From the NCBI RefSeq assembly GCF_024586455.1, contig NC_065922.1:36452089-36516088 (forward strand): 64,000 nt of DNA. The letters run 5' to 3'. Numbering within the stretch: the first letter of the stretch is position 1; each line of letters starts with the position of its first letter. Source of the DNA: Bactrocera neohumeralis (lineage: Eukaryota > Arthropoda > Insecta > Diptera > Tephritidae). This document shows, one piece after another, positions 37,901-46,970 of the stretch. The notes below the pieces were generated by a model that did no database searches, was not told the origin of the DNA, and saw only the letters and a program-made list of their open reading frames with translations. Made by a program: the position numbers and the translations under genes.

Positions 37901-40900
37901 TATATGATAAATTGAATCATTAATAAGGTGGTAAAACTTACATTTTCCTGTAAACGTAAACTTAAGCCACGCACTTCCTCGTTGGCATTTTCCAACTGAT
38001 GTGACACTTCGAGATATGAGCGACGCAGTTGCATCAGTTCTGTTTGAATTGCATAACTGAAAAGTAATTCGATGCGTAAAATTAATAACAAATGCGTTGT
38101 AAACATTAAAATAAATTTCCATACTCAGCCACATACCTAGTTTCCTCCTCTTCGGCGCGTGAGACCTGCCCGCGCACCAGACGATCGGCCAATTCGGCAC
38201 TTTCAGCCTCTAATAAATCGTTGCGCTGTTTCAACAAACGATTCTCACGTCGCAAACGACGCAATTCTACCATTTCCTCTTGCTCCTTCTTCTTCAAGTC
38301 TTGATACTCCTTTTCCATTTTCTTCATGCGTTTCGTGTTGATTTTAATGGAGTAAGCTAAATTGAAAAATGCTTCAGGATCGGCTTCGACGCGACCGGGC
38401 AGCTCCTTTTGGAAGAACTACAAGATAAAGCAGAGCAAACAGTTTTGAATTAAGCGCTGTGAGTCAAAAGGAATAATATCAAAATGAAAATATACTGTGT
38501 TTGGGTAAAAAGTCAAAATTTTGGGTTTCTTTGATCCAGTAGTTCATCTCCAACCGTTTCGGTGCAATTTTCTTCACCGATATTCTACCATAAACATGTA
38601 ATATTACTAATACTAACCTTCAACATCGCCTCCATGTCCAAGCACAATAGCGTCTCCTTGCCCAGCAGAAGTAACGCCAGCGCCACTTTGAATATAAACT
38701 CCATGCCTTCGCTAAGGAATACATCCATTATGCGGCAACTTAGATTTAGATTGAGTGTAGTGGTGTAAAGTGTAAGGAACCAGCTGGAAGCGTACATGGT
38801 TGTTTGGAAACCCTGTAGAAAGATAGAAAGAGATATGAAAAAGTTTAAAACAAGAAAAAATTACAACTTGAAATATTTACGAATTGCATAACTTAATATC
38901 AAAGTAATCGGTTATTTCTTCGTGCTTACCTGCTGTTGAAAGTGTATGTGCATCTCGGGTATCTGCTCCTGCACCAAACTCTCAAGTTGATACATGCACA
39001 GACCCAATTCCGACATGGATGGTTTGAACATGTCGCGCATGCGGTGCTGTTGCATGATTTGTACGAGCACAGCGAAAGCTTCCTCCTCGGGCATCTACAC
39101 AAAAACAAGGTTATAATTAAATATTATATATCTTAAATATATTATATAACATCTAAGTTGTGTTTATGCCAAAACCTCATTACTCTTTTTCTACACACCT
39201 GCATCAACAGCAATCCCACAATGAAACCGGAACCCTGACAGTAGCCCACTTCACGATCGTGCAACGAATATGCTTTAATCACATTGAAGAGCGCCTCCTG
39301 ACCAGGACCATCCTTCTCTTTGAAGAAATCCACCTCCGGATAAGTGCGGGCAATATCACGTCGAATGACTTTCTCGCAGGCCGAGGTAGCCTTAATGTAG
39401 TCAGCATACTGTTTTTTGTCGGTATCAGAGGCACCACATAGTTGTTGCCACACAATAGCTCTGCAGAGAAATAAAATATGTATGAATGTGAAGAGATCAC
39501 AGCAGAATAAAATAAAATTAATATACTCATGTTGTAGAAGTGAAACTCTTGAAGATTTTCTATTTAAGTGATCGTTCAGGCATAATATTTAGTTATTTAA
39601 CCATCAATAATTCAGTGCAACATCTGATTTGTGGGCGCTACGAGTTTTCGAAGAGAAAGGTTCTGCGGAAGATTTATGGCCCTTTGCCCATTGGCAATGG
39701 TGAATACCGTAGTCGATGGAAGGAAGAGCTGTACGAGATATATGACATAGTTCGGCGAATTAATATACAGGGGCGACGCTGGCTAGGTCGTGTCGTCCGA
39801 ATGAATGAAAACACTCCAGCTGTGAGAGTATTCGACACAGCACCCGCCGGGGGAGCAAAGAAAGAGGAAGACCTCCATTCGTTTAGGAAGACCAGGTGGA
39901 GAATAGATGTAATTTAGCTGTCAAAGCTTTACCAGGTTCTGGAAGGCTATGTGCCGAAAATAATCGATGAAAAAATGGAAATCGCCGAGTCCAACAGTCA
40001 TGTAAGCACTGTTTCGAAAGCCCAGGTGCTAAACATTGTACACCCCCCCTTCTTGGAACCATTTAAACATAGCTGGAAACAAAATAAAGCTCGATGTTCG
40101 GGTTTCGCACGAGTTGACGCAAAAAAAAAAACGAGAAAAAACCGAAGCTAATATATCCTTCGTAGGTGCATTTCTTTTAGTAACGATATCTTCAGTTTGT
40201 AAGGAAGCTATATGCTATAGTAATCCGATCTGAACAATTTTTTCGGAGATTATATTATTACCTTAAGCAGTAATCCATGCCAAATTTCGTGAAGATACCA
40301 CGTCAAATGCGAAAGTTTTCCATACAAGAATTTGATTTCGATCGTTAGGTTTGTATGGCAGCTACATGCTATAATGAGCCGATCTGAACAATTTCTTCGG
40401 ATATTACATTGTTGCCTTAGAAAATAATCTATACCAAATTTCGTGAATATATCTTGTCAAATGTGAAAGTTTTCCATACAAGAACTTGATTCCGATCGTT
40501 CAGTTTGTATGGCAGCTATATATTATAGTGGTCCGATATCGGCAGTTCCGATAAATGATCAGCTTCTTGAAAAGAAAATGACGTTTGCAAAATTTCAAAA
40601 CGATATCTTAAAAACTGAGGGACTAGTTCGTATATATACAGACAGACGGACATGGCTAAATCGACTCAGCTTAACATACTGATCATTTATATATATAGGT
40701 ACTTTATAGGGTCTCCGACGCTTCCTTTTGGGTGTTACAAACTTCGTGGCAAATAATAATAATTAATATACCCTGTTCAGGGCATAACATGGGTCATGGA
40801 CCGAGTCTTCACTTAGGTTACTTGCGCCAACGTCAAGTGAAAACGGTCGTGGTCGAAACGCGGCGAGCCGATGCAAATGGTGGTCAATCCAGGATTGACA

Positions 40901-41784
40901 AGATCATCTAGAATTGATATTGATCAGGAAGATTTTGTTTCAGCCAAAGTCTTAATTCGGATCTATGCTGTTAGCTATTGTTCGAATCTCGCAGTTTAAT
41001 GCAAAAATAATTTATTTATTTTTACTAGACCTTTTAAATCATGGAGTAGATTGTTACCCGATTTTTATTTCAAAACATTGAATTTGTGGATTTTCACTCC
41101 AAATTATAATGAAAGCTCTCATTCAAAAGAGACTTTCAATCATTCATGCGTGGCTGCTATTGTAATTATTATTTCGATGGAAACAGGCATTATCATTTTG
41201 GCCTTCATGTTAGGAGAATTTGAGCTTACTTATTGCCAATTTCAAACACCTAATATTCATATGCATATATGTATATATACATATTATATATACATACATA
41301 TATGGATGTATATATACACATACATATATGTGTTTAATGTGTGAATATGATGTTTTCGTATTTACCGGAAGTGATGCGGTATGCCGCGACGCACCAGATC
41401 GCGTACACATGGATTTTTACGCTTCAGCGCACCCTCCCAATCGCTCAATATGGTCGCCCATTGCGTCCAAATGTCTTCTTCAGCATTCGAGTTGCCAGCT
41501 AACATGAAAAAGTTAATAAATCGTTCAAAATCATATAATTTTTGATTTTCGAAATTTTACTTACACTTACTTGAATTCAAACTGATTTGACTGGTGTCGG
41601 AATTCTTACGGCTATGCGTCGAATGCAACGAATTCAAACTTTTCGCATCGCTCTCGATGAGCTTGTTGGCGGCCTCCAATTTGGCCAATAGATCCATTTC
41701 TGATGATGGCAAATTCTCCTCAGCCGCACACTTGGCATCCATTTTTTTGCTACTCTCCGGTTGTGTAGCAGTGGTTAGGGTCAT
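25850..41784 (-). CDS. Evi5: Evi5: TBC-domain Rab GTPase-activating protein with long coiled coil
   Basis: Thirteen coding exons on the minus strand (high to low: 41784-41571, 41498-41366, 39460-39199, 39094-38930, 38812-38618, 38417-38137, 38056-37942, 37653-37636, 35649-35137, 35060-34915, 34846-34729, 33493-33395, 25987-25850) join in phase to 798 residues, close to the roughly 800 expected for insect Evi5. The first ATG follows an in-frame TAA at 41871-41869. The order is an acidic, Ser-rich N-terminus, then the TBC domain with arginine finger IRRDIART and glutamine finger GYCQGSGF, then a long charged coiled coil (KEYQDLKKKEQEEM, LRRLRRENRLLKQR and so on), and a short tail ending ELSTT. 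In Drosophila, Evi5 acts on Rab11 in membrane recycling and border-cell migration (family knowledge). The last intron is 7.4 kb and full of repeats; other introns carry mariner and LINE insertions. Confidence 0.95.
26815..27745 (+). pseudogene. Two tandem 5' ends of a Tc1-like element
   Basis: A block starting CCAGGTGCTTTTTTGTCC occurs at 26815 and again at 27461, with shared pieces through GAGCCCCAAATCTGGTCCCC and AACGCCGCTA (ending near 27088 and 27745). Between them, from ATG 27203, a frame reads MEYANRKLIVNEFIANPTWS then GSKIGKKIKIVQ, like the N-terminal helix-turn-helix of Tc1-type transposases. It is truncated. It lies in the last Evi5 intron. Confidence 0.5.
28621..28785. repeat. Short inverted-repeat element (AGCGGATCCA ends)
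   Basis: The ends AGAAGCGGATCCAGAG and (reverse) GCAGCGGCGGATCCATGG face each other about 160 bp apart. Non-coding; a short non-autonomous DNA element by pattern. In the last Evi5 intron. Confidence 0.4.
29020..30265 (+). mobile_element. Mariner-like element, degenerate
   Basis: Terminal repeats ACTGTGGGCAAAAAATAG (left) and ACTGTGCGCAAAAAATAG (right, reverse strand). Length 1,246 bp. Frame 29210-29668 holds the helix-turn-helix part (MLEKAFGDKCLSRTSVFDWY) and the first catalytic site, where Asp of the usual GDESW is Asn (CNESWIYAYDPET). Then come stops and frame shifts; the second site FLRHDNAPSHTA survives at about 29885. Inactive. It sits in the last Evi5 intron, opposite to the gene. Confidence 0.85.
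30266..31133. other. Evi5 intron DNA, no gene seen
   Basis: A/T-rich intronic sequence with TATG microsatellites. No transposon ends recognised. Confidence 0.5.
31134..31787. mobile_element. Inverted-repeat element with a long internal hairpin
   Basis: Ends TTAGGGTGTTTTTTTT at 31134 and, reversed, TTAAGGTGTTTTTTTT at 31787. Inside, 31150-31266 and 31282-31398 are 117-nt inverted arms, about 90% identical, with a 15-nt loop. No coding capacity. It lies in the last Evi5 intron, so it is transcribed in the pre-mRNA if the gene is expressed. Confidence 0.75.
31796..32768. mobile_element. TTAGGGTGAGC inverted-repeat ends enclosing a LINE fragment
   Basis: TTAGGGTGAGC begins at 31796 (TA before it) and GCTCACCCTAA ends at 32768 (TA after it). 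The interior is mostly LINE sequence (31870-32680). It reads either as a composite, with a LINE piece in a small DNA element, or as chance flanking by two related ends. Confidence 0.5.
31860..32680 (+). pseudogene. RTE-type LINE fragments (endonuclease C-end and RT C-end)
   Basis: 31875-32108 reads MNGRHVSSVLDVRTF then NSDHYLVADNIRTRFCAAKD and AERFSARLSLLLSEST, the end of the endonuclease domain of an RTE-like LINE. 32240-32650 has pieces of the RT C-terminus (NFEVVDNFVYLGTSINTNNN, then stops and shifts, and a stretch matching the 39.6-kb copy). The middle of the element is missing. Both are inactive and intronic to Evi5. Confidence 0.65.
33395..33493 (-). CDS. Evi5: Evi5 penultimate coding exon
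   Basis: 33 codons, phase 0: NSEILAEGELRSNLDESDKV to LADLKAE. Acceptor TTTACAG, donor GTAAGT. The next intron is about 7.4 kb. Confidence 0.92.
33594..34715 (+). pseudogene. Jockey-type LINE reverse transcriptase remnant within a dispersed repeat
   Basis: Broken RT frames: LLIPDMWKVVALLKPGKPSN (one frame), then KNYQLITLPSAVVNTLEQF (another), FHHLIHRLLYDIDV, and later KKIVGVTFDTLCFFTPHTTA then KVQRCKKIIKSLADST, which fit the RT and thumb of jockey-clade LINEs. A 190-codon open frame at 33780-34352 covers part of this. Ends of a dispersed repeat ('taccctcaacaggga' at about 33594 and 'ctctgggtataaag' at about 34705) border it. It fills the Evi5 intron between 33494 and 34728. Confidence 0.65.
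34729..34846 (-). CDS. Evi5: Evi5 coiled-coil exon
   Basis: Acceptor TACACAG, donor GTATTT. Completes Arg, then YSDLESRMKDELMNVKIKF and ELKQEISRLETK, phase 0 at the end. Too short to be obvious as an ORF; found by frame. Confidence 0.92.
34915..35060 (-). CDS. Evi5: Evi5 coiled-coil exon
   Basis: Acceptor TTTTAG, donor GTATTT. Reads VMELETQVQVSTNQLRRQDE and continues to AREQQH plus two bases of a split Arg codon. Confidence 0.92.
35137..35649 (-). CDS. Evi5: Evi5 long coiled-coil exon
   Basis: 171 codons, phase 0: NNSRQSSIDELCMKEEALKQ through SKIEELEEDKKTLRE to TELKELRLK. Heptad-like charged sequence. Acceptor ATCACAG; the donor GTTGGC is weak but is the only site that joins in frame to VMELETQVQ of the next exon. 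Confidence 0.93.
36060..37385 (+). repeat. Dispersed repeat interrupted by a mariner
   Basis: 36060-36345 and 37300-37385 are the two parts of a repeat copy resembling 40160-40760: 'ggcagctatata', 'aaaactgagggactagttcg', then after the insertion 'tttatagggtct' and 'aaatttcgtggcaaac'. The insertion splits it at a TA. In an Evi5 intron. Confidence 0.65.
36348..37297 (+). mobile_element. Mariner-like element (SDEAHFW type), internally deleted
   Basis: Ends ACGTGGTTTTCCAATAGGGA (left) and, reversed, ACGGATTTTTCAATAAGAGC, both running on to GCTACAAAAGT, flanked by TA at 36346-36347 and 37298-37299. The start of the frame reads MERYTIQQRVEITKIYYQNS, and later pieces include GISVTSLWRILRKDLGLHPY. 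The segment with the first catalytic Asp is deleted (ENEQNFYQ runs into NGFVNKQN). About 950 bp, inactive. Confidence 0.8.
37636..37653 (-). CDS. Evi5: Evi5 microexon (18 nt; may extend to 37600)
   Basis: Between exons LRLQEN and NNSRQSSIDE lies CAG followed by six codons reading NVSIDS and then a consensus donor GTAAGT. Both ends are phase 0, so it can be included or skipped without changing frame. The frame stays open past this donor (VSNAQPPVKEIK) to a weaker donor GTTAAT at 37599, also phase 0, which would give a 54-nt exon; CCG followed by GTGAAG is a third choice. The extra part is notably more G/C-rich than the surrounding intron. Which form is used is unknown. Confidence 0.65.
37942..38056 (-). 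CDS. Evi5: Evi5 exon 7 (coiled coil)
   Basis: Acceptor TTTTCAG, donor GTAAGT. Completes a Ser codon, then reads YAIQTELMQLRRSYLEVSHQ and LENANEEVRGLSLRLQEN, ending in phase 0. Confidence 0.93.
38137..38417 (-). CDS. Evi5: Evi5 exon 6 (end of TBC, start of coiled coil)
   Basis: Acceptor TTGTAG, donor GTATGT. Reads FFQKELPGRVEADPEAFFNL, then the charged coil MKKMEKEYQDLKKKEQEEM and LRRENRLLKQRNDLLEAESA, ending EEEET plus two bases of a split codon. Confidence 0.94.
38618..38812 (-). CDS. Evi5: Evi5 exon 5 (TBC domain)
   Basis: Exactly 65 codons, phase 0: GFQTTMYASSWFLTLYTTTL to LCLDMEAMLK. Acceptor CTACAG, donor GTTAGT. Confidence 0.95.
38930..39094 (-). CDS. Evi5: Evi5 exon 4 (TBC domain)
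   Basis: Exactly 55 codons, phase 0 at both ends: MPEEEAFAVLVQIMQQHRMR to MHIHFQQQ. Acceptor TGTAG, donor GTAAGC. Confidence 0.95.
39199..39460 (-). CDS. Evi5: Evi5 exon 3 (TBC core, catalytic fingers)
   Basis: Acceptor CTGCAG before 39460, donor GTGTGT after 39199. It carries AIVWQQLCGAS, the arginine-finger motif IRRDIART, DGPGQEALFNVIKAYS and the glutamine-finger motif GYCQGSGF, ending GLLLMQ. Both catalytic fingers are intact. Confidence 0.95.
39620..39960 (+). pseudogene. RTE-type LINE fragment (RT C-terminus)
   Basis: Reads RYEFSKRKVLRKIYGPLPIG, then YRSRWKEELYEIYDIVRRIN and GRRWLGRVVRMNENTPAVRV, the C-terminal part of the ORF2 protein of an RTE-like LINE. In the Evi5 intron between exons 2 and 3. 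Same family as 43.65 kb and 32.2 kb. Confidence 0.7.
40160..40780 (+). repeat. Dispersed repeat with about 150-bp internal period
   Basis: The phrase 'ggcagctatatgctatagtggtccgat' (variants) occurs at about 40204, 40354 and 40504, 150 bp apart. It is followed by 'aaaactgagggactagttcg', 'acagacggacatggctaaat', 'ctttatagggtctccgacgc' and 'taccctgttcagggc'. Other copies: 370-620, 36060-37385, 45650-45790, 46990-47230 (reverse) and 60530-60960 (reverse). Non-coding. Confidence 0.7.
41366..41498 (-). CDS. Evi5: Evi5 exon 2
   Basis: Acceptor TTAG before 41498, donor GTAAAT after 41366. It reads GNSNAEEDIWTQWATILSDW and on to VRRGIPHHFR, the N-terminal edge of the TBC domain. No long ORF marks this exon; it was found by following the frame. 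Confidence 0.93.
41571..41784 (-). CDS. Evi5: Evi5 exon 1 (first coding exon)
   Basis: Starts at ATG 41784 (MTLTTATQPESSKK) and runs through LPSSEMDLLAKLEAANKLIE to ISLNS. It ends with the first base of a split codon at donor GTAAGT (41570). A GTAAGTG just upstream (about 41810) looks like a further donor, so a 5' UTR exon may end there. Confidence 0.88.
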
Positions 41785-41971
41785 TGCCGCCGCCACTCTG
41801 TCACTTACCGTTTGAAAACGTTGTCGGTGAAAAGCGAAAAGATGAAGAGGCAAATATGCGGAAGCGAATTATTGCCACAAATGTTGCCCCGTTTCAGCGA
41901 CTTCGTCCGCGGGTGGCGAAAGTGAATGTGTATGTATGGATGTAAGTGTATGCGCCCGTCGTGACAACCAC

Positions 41972-42238
41972 TTAAGTTTGGCTAATGGCTTCTTTACGCT
42001 TTACCGGATTATAATGATGATTAGCGTATTCGCCGATTAAAGATGCTGTTGTTATGCTTCTTGATGATGATGACAATGACGAAGTTTCTGCTGAAGAAGC
42101 CGTGGCGTTGGAAGTGGTGCTCGCACGGTCGAGTTGCTGCTGTCGTTGCCGTTCTAGGCCTTTGACACGAGTTGCTGGGCTCAGGTTGTGCCACAACAAG
42201 TACACCCAAGTGAGCAGCTGCTGTAGTTGTACGTCCAC
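41972..42238 (-). other. Ser-rich open frame upstream of Evi5, possible 5' exon
   Basis: A minus-strand open frame reads MDVQLQQLLTWVYLLWHNLS, then a Ser/Thr/Ala-rich run, and has a possible donor GTAAAG near 42005. Its base composition is more exon-like than the DNA around it. It could be Evi5 5' UTR or an alternative N-terminus, but no in-phase join to the first ATG exon can be shown. Confidence 0.3.
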
Positions 42239-42460
42239 CGCCGTTTTGCTGAACTTTCTTTTATGCGAGCATTAACGATGACGAATTATATATTCACTGA
42301 CATGACATAATGCCATTTGGGACATTAAGCAGCTCTGGAATTATGAAAATAGCACGTGCAAGTGGTCATTACAAAATGTTGTGTTAATTCATGTATGACA
42401 AGTTGTAGAATTGGTTTAGAGTTGGTAAAATATGGATATTTGGTTATTTTGGACTAAAGT

Positions 42461-43030
42461 TTAGGTTAGATTAGATGTCTGATCTAGAGAGATCGCACAT
42501 GGACTGCTGTATGTAGTCCTTTCCCCGCCCATAGAAAAAAAGAACTCCGGTTTGCACAGGCGTTTAATTTTCACTCCCGTCAGTTCGGTGGGATGTCTGA
42601 AGGTATGCTCTCCCAAGTGTTTAAGTCTCCAAAACGCGGGATAGTCAAGAATGAAGTGTTGAGTTGTTTCGCCCTCATTTTCTTCCATACAGCTTCTGCA
42701 GATGGCGTCTGGTAAGATTTCCAGCCTTACAGCATGGAGGCCAACAGAGAAATGGCCTGTTAAAGATCCACAAGTAGGGTTAGGCTAGTCTTACTGAGGA
42801 CAAAGAGATCACTAGATCTCTTGTGATCGATCTTGGGCCAAAAGGCTTTTGCGACAGCGCCGAGCTTCCGCGAAGCCCAGATATCAAGCAGTAGAACACA
42901 AGGGAATACGGGAGTACCGACCCGCTCCCATTCTACCGATAGCGTTAATGACAACTCCTCACAGAGCTCCTCCCCTAACCTTCCTCCATGCTTTGACCCA
43001 TTCGTAAAAATGGCCCATCCGCAGCTTTAT
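42461..43030 (-). pseudogene. Jockey-type LINE remnant: RNase H and C-terminal zinc-finger-like end
   Basis: Minus-strand pieces read WAIFTNGSKHGG (RNase H start with Asp changed to Asn), EELSLTLSVEWERVGTPVF, FWPKIDHKRSSDLFVLS, SGHFSVGLHAVRLEILPDA and ICRSCMEENEGETTQHFIL (a CxxC...H-type end), with small frame breaks. The 3' end at about 42461 runs into AATCTAACCTAAA. Confidence 0.65.
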
Positions 43031-43640
43031 GCTACAGTGGTTTGATTTTTTGGATATTATAACAATGTCTTAGATAATAATCCACACCAAAATACGCCAT
43101 ATTTTATTGTTTTTCTTCGATAAAGGTGAAAATGCAAGCCAGACGGCTGAAAATATGTTTATGGTCCTGATATTATAGTTTAGCTAATTACGCGCAATTT
43201 CGGTTTGGATGATTCCGTACGGGTTATTTTGGGTTAAGTAGTAGTGGACAGTCAGACAACTGCGGTGTTCTTGATGTCAAAGATTTGAAAGGTCAATTGT
43301 CGAAAATATCGATAAAATAAAGGTAATCGTTGAGTCCGACTGTCATGCAAGCACCGATTCGAACGACTAGGAGCTACGCAACGAAACTTCATGGACCGAA
43401 TTTTTATCTGAGTCACTCACGATAACGTCAAATGAAAACGGGTCGTGTAAACGGGTGGGAAACGGTATCAAAGCCATTATTGACAGTCAAAAAGGTTTTC
43501 TCGTGTGTTTGGTGGGATTGGCAGGGAATCATCTACTGAGAGCTACTTTCCTACAGTCAAACTCTTAATACGCATCTGTACTGTCAATGATTGGACTGGC
43601 TGAATTAAACAGTCGCAGAAGTGGCCAACTTTGGCCAGTA
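43031..43640. other. Repeat-like DNA, unassigned
   Basis: Contains stretches similar to 39940-40040 and 40790-40990 ('cgatgaaaa...gtccgactgtcatgcaagcac', 'aacgtcaaatgaaaacgg'), so it probably belongs to an old transposon family, but no domain is clear. Confidence 0.35.
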
Positions 43641-44215
43641 GGAAAGGAACTATGTGCCATAAGGTCAACGCCAGAATCACTCGTGCCAACAGGTGCGACT
43701 TTGGAATGAGTAGGCATTTGAAAAGTTAAGTCCTCTATCGACGAACAAAGACCAAACACTACAAGTCCCTCCTCATTCCCGTCCTGATATATAGTGCAGA
43801 GGCATGGACAATGATATCATTTGATGAGTCGGCTTTAGGAATGTTCGAGATACAATTTTTGCGGAAATTTATGGTCCTTTGCGCATCGGCAACGGCCAGT
43901 AGCGCAATCGATGGACCGATGAGCCATACGGGATATACGGCGACTAGTTTAGCGAATCAGGAGACAGCGAGTGCGCGGCTAGGCCATATTGTCCGTATCG
44001 AAGGGAACACTCCAGCTTTAAGGTTTTCGATTTAGTACCACCCGGTGGAAGCAGTGAAAAAGGGAGACCTCCACTCCATTGGAGAGATCAGGTAGAGAAG
44101 GACCTGGCTGCACTAGGTATATCGAATTGGCGCCAAATAGCGAAAAGAAGAATCGAATGGCGCGCTGTTGTTAACTCGCCTATAAACGCGTGAGCGGGTA
44201 AAGAAGTAAAAGAAG
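43640..44215 (+). pseudogene. RTE-type LINE fragment, 3' end of ORF2
   Basis: Across two or three frames: VLIYSAEAWTM, YGPLRIGNGQ, LGHIVRIEGNTPAL, then GRPPLHWRDQVEKDLAALGI and SNWRQIAKRRIEWRAVVNSP, the C-terminus of an RTE-like LINE. Several stops and shifts. Same family as the 39.6-kb fragment. Confidence 0.75.
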
Positions 44216-44950
44216 AAGGACAACGACTGTCCCAATTTTTGGTCAATTGTCTTTCATTAAAAATGGTATTATAAAATTACTTTCAAAATGCCCACAATTT
44301 ATCGGTTATTTTATTCTATAATCATAGTTCTTATTTTGAGCATTTAATGTTATTATCTTAAAAATTTTCGAATTCAAAAATAATATTTTTCCGAAAAAAA
44401 AGGAAAATTAAGACATTCCGCCACAGATTTTCTCACCTAAGCCGCGGCAATGAAGAAAAACATACGGCTATGAATGGTTACAAATATTATTTAAAGAAGT
44501 TCATTGCAATTTTCTTTTTTTCAAATATTTTTTATGATTATTTTTCAAATCATTGATTAAAATCACAAAATATGCAAAACAATTTCACTTAGATTTAAAT
44601 GCGGATAAATTTTACTTTTACCGAACTATTTCAACACTTTATTTTGACTCAATCACAAGCACTATCTTCTGCACACCAGGCGCCAGTTGCTGTTATAATG
44701 ACAGCTTCGACATGTTCGACATTATTGCCCTAATTCTTGAGACTCAAAATAAAAAATGCGCCCGCTTAATTTCCAAAAATGTACACATAGACATATTCGT
44801 GTTCACCATTCATCGCGTTATCAGTAACATTTGACCCAAATCGTTAAACAATTTAGGCAATATTTACTTAAAACGCTCGTTAATGCAGCGAATACCTGAT
44901 GCACGCCTTCTGTCACTGCCCTGCCTCACAAGCAAAGCGGACTGTCTGGT

Positions 44951-44984
<34 letters not shown>

Positions 44985-45650
44985 CAAATATAGGAAATGT
45001 ATTTGTTTTAATAAACAATAAAGCCTTGACCATAAAAATAAATTCTACGAAAGAAAGGCAAAGACATAAAACAAAAAGTCAAAGGAAGAAAAACAGTCAA
45101 AAGATTACCGGAACAAAAAGGAAATAAATATGAAAAATATAAGAAGCAAACAAATATGAAATAACAAAACAACTTAGAATGTGGAATTTCGCGGAGTAAA
45201 CAAAAATGGTAGGATGGCTTATTTAGGCGATGACGATAAAAATATATTTGCATTAGCCGGCTTTTTATGGACATATGTACATAGACGTGTTATGGAACCG
45301 CCAAAATTCAACGTCAATCAATATAATTATACAGTTAGCTGTAATTATTTGATGTAGGTCAGGAACACATAGATAGTTATAAAACGCTTTTTGTACATAT
45401 ATAATAGAAAGAATACAAGCAGAAGGTGTTTAACAAAGGACTTCTAGATATAAATACAATTATGCTTCATTTTCGGCACCAAAACTAGATTATTATTTTA
45501 TTATATTATTATTTCTAAGTTCTTAATGACCAAACGTTACAATTTTCAGCTGTGAGCAACTGATTTGCATTTCATCCAGCAAAGGATTACTTTTTCGACA
45601 TTTAAGTTATTCTATATTAGAATTACATAGGTACGAAGCTATGTTAAATA
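44216..45650. other. Non-coding DNA with a GT microsatellite
   Basis: No conserved frame. A (GT)15 run lies at 44953-44982. The rest is A/T-rich. Confidence 0.5.
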
Positions 45651-45956
45651 ACCTTTATAAATACAAAATATTCCTTACAAGAACTTGATTCCGATTGTTC
45701 AGCTCGTATGGCAGCTAATCCATAGCGCGATCCCATCTGAACAATTTCTTCCGAGATTAGAATATTACCTTAAAATGATGTTCTTTCTAACACAGGATGT
45801 AGGAAATGGAGGATGGAAGCCACGTTCATGCAAGTGAGAAAAGTTTTCTGAGCGTTATTCACTTGGGACTAGCCAAAAGACACCCCCAATGAAAAAAACA
45901 GCCTCGGATGAGACCCCCCTTTTGATGACGACCGCAAACGTATTAAGGATTATAAT

Positions 45957-46659
45957 TTAAGGGGTACCGGTCCCGGTGGTCTAGAATTAAAAAAAAATCT
46001 ATTTTTTTTTTTTGATAGTTCGAAAGTATAGTCCCTTAAGAATATACTGTAAAAACTGGAAGGATATTCACATTATTTCAGCTTCTACAGCCGTTTTAGC
46101 AGGTGGCGCGGTCTCTAAAATATAGACACTCTAAACTTTAAACTCATTTATCTGAAAACTACTTTTTTCGGCGTGCCGTTGATGAAAAAAAAAACTATCC
46201 ATCCGAATCACTTGAAATTTTAATATGGTGTTTATGAGATCAATATCTAACGGTGGGACTACGATCAAATTTTAATTTTAAGAACTTCGATTTTTTTCGA
46301 TCTAAAACTGGTCCAAAAATAGCTGTTTTCAGAATCTGAACTTCAAAAGCGCGAAATTTTTTTAATTTAAATTTTTTTTTTTGGTTGTAGTCCCAGCGAT
46401 AGCTGCACTCCTATTGATTAATAATTTATTTGGTTTTTATGTTTCAGATGTTCAGAAGAGTCAAAATCAACAACGGCTTTTTTGGACGCCATTTTTAATA
46501 TTCTTAAACATTTAATATTTAACAAAAAAGTATTTTTGCACTTTTCATAAGTGTATAAATAAACTGTAAAAATTTTAAATTGATTGCTCTTTTTTTTAAC
46601 CTTAAAAAAATCCAGAAAACACCCTTAATTTGAGGGTTCTAGACCACCGGGCCCCTTTA
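45957..46659. mobile_element. TTAA-flanked inverted-repeat element 4
   Basis: TTAA (45957-45960) then GGGGTACCGGTCCCGGTGGT; the right end (reverse strand) reads GGGGCCCGGTGGTCTAGAA next to TTTA (46656-46659). The two ends share CCCGGTGGTCTAGAA. About 700 bp, non-coding. Confidence 0.65.
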
Positions 46660-46664
46660 GGGCA

Positions 46665-46970
46665 TACACCTGAAAAGTCTTGCTGCTCAACTCCAGCAAT
46701 GCAATGTCATTTCCATAGGTTTTCAGAGTTAATCACTGTTGGGTCAGCTGTGTAAAGAATGGAGATCATAGGTGCAAGAAAGCTGTCCTGAGGTGCACCA
46801 GTACATAGGTCTCAGATCCGTCTCAGCATTACGGCAACTGACGTAAAAGGTCCGATTATGCAAGTATGTCTTTATCAGCAAATGGTAAGGCATAGCTTTA
46901 ACTTGAATATACGAGTATAATTGGCATAAAGTCCGGACATCAAGGAAAACTGTAGACTTGCGTTTGTTGT
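46665..46970 (-). pseudogene. Jockey-type LINE reverse transcriptase fragment
   Basis: The minus strand reads TVFLDVRTLCQLYSY, KAMPYHLLIKTYLHNRTFYV and SCRNAETDLRPMYWCTSGQ, matching the FLDV...AFD and fingers/palm part of a jockey-like RT. A later piece near 46700 (PMEMTLHC) is a decayed catalytic YxDD box region. Isolated fragment. Confidence 0.6.

Noticed and set aside
38159..39441. Plus-strand frames of 60-93 codons
   Set aside because: They lie opposite Evi5 exons and have no family similarity.
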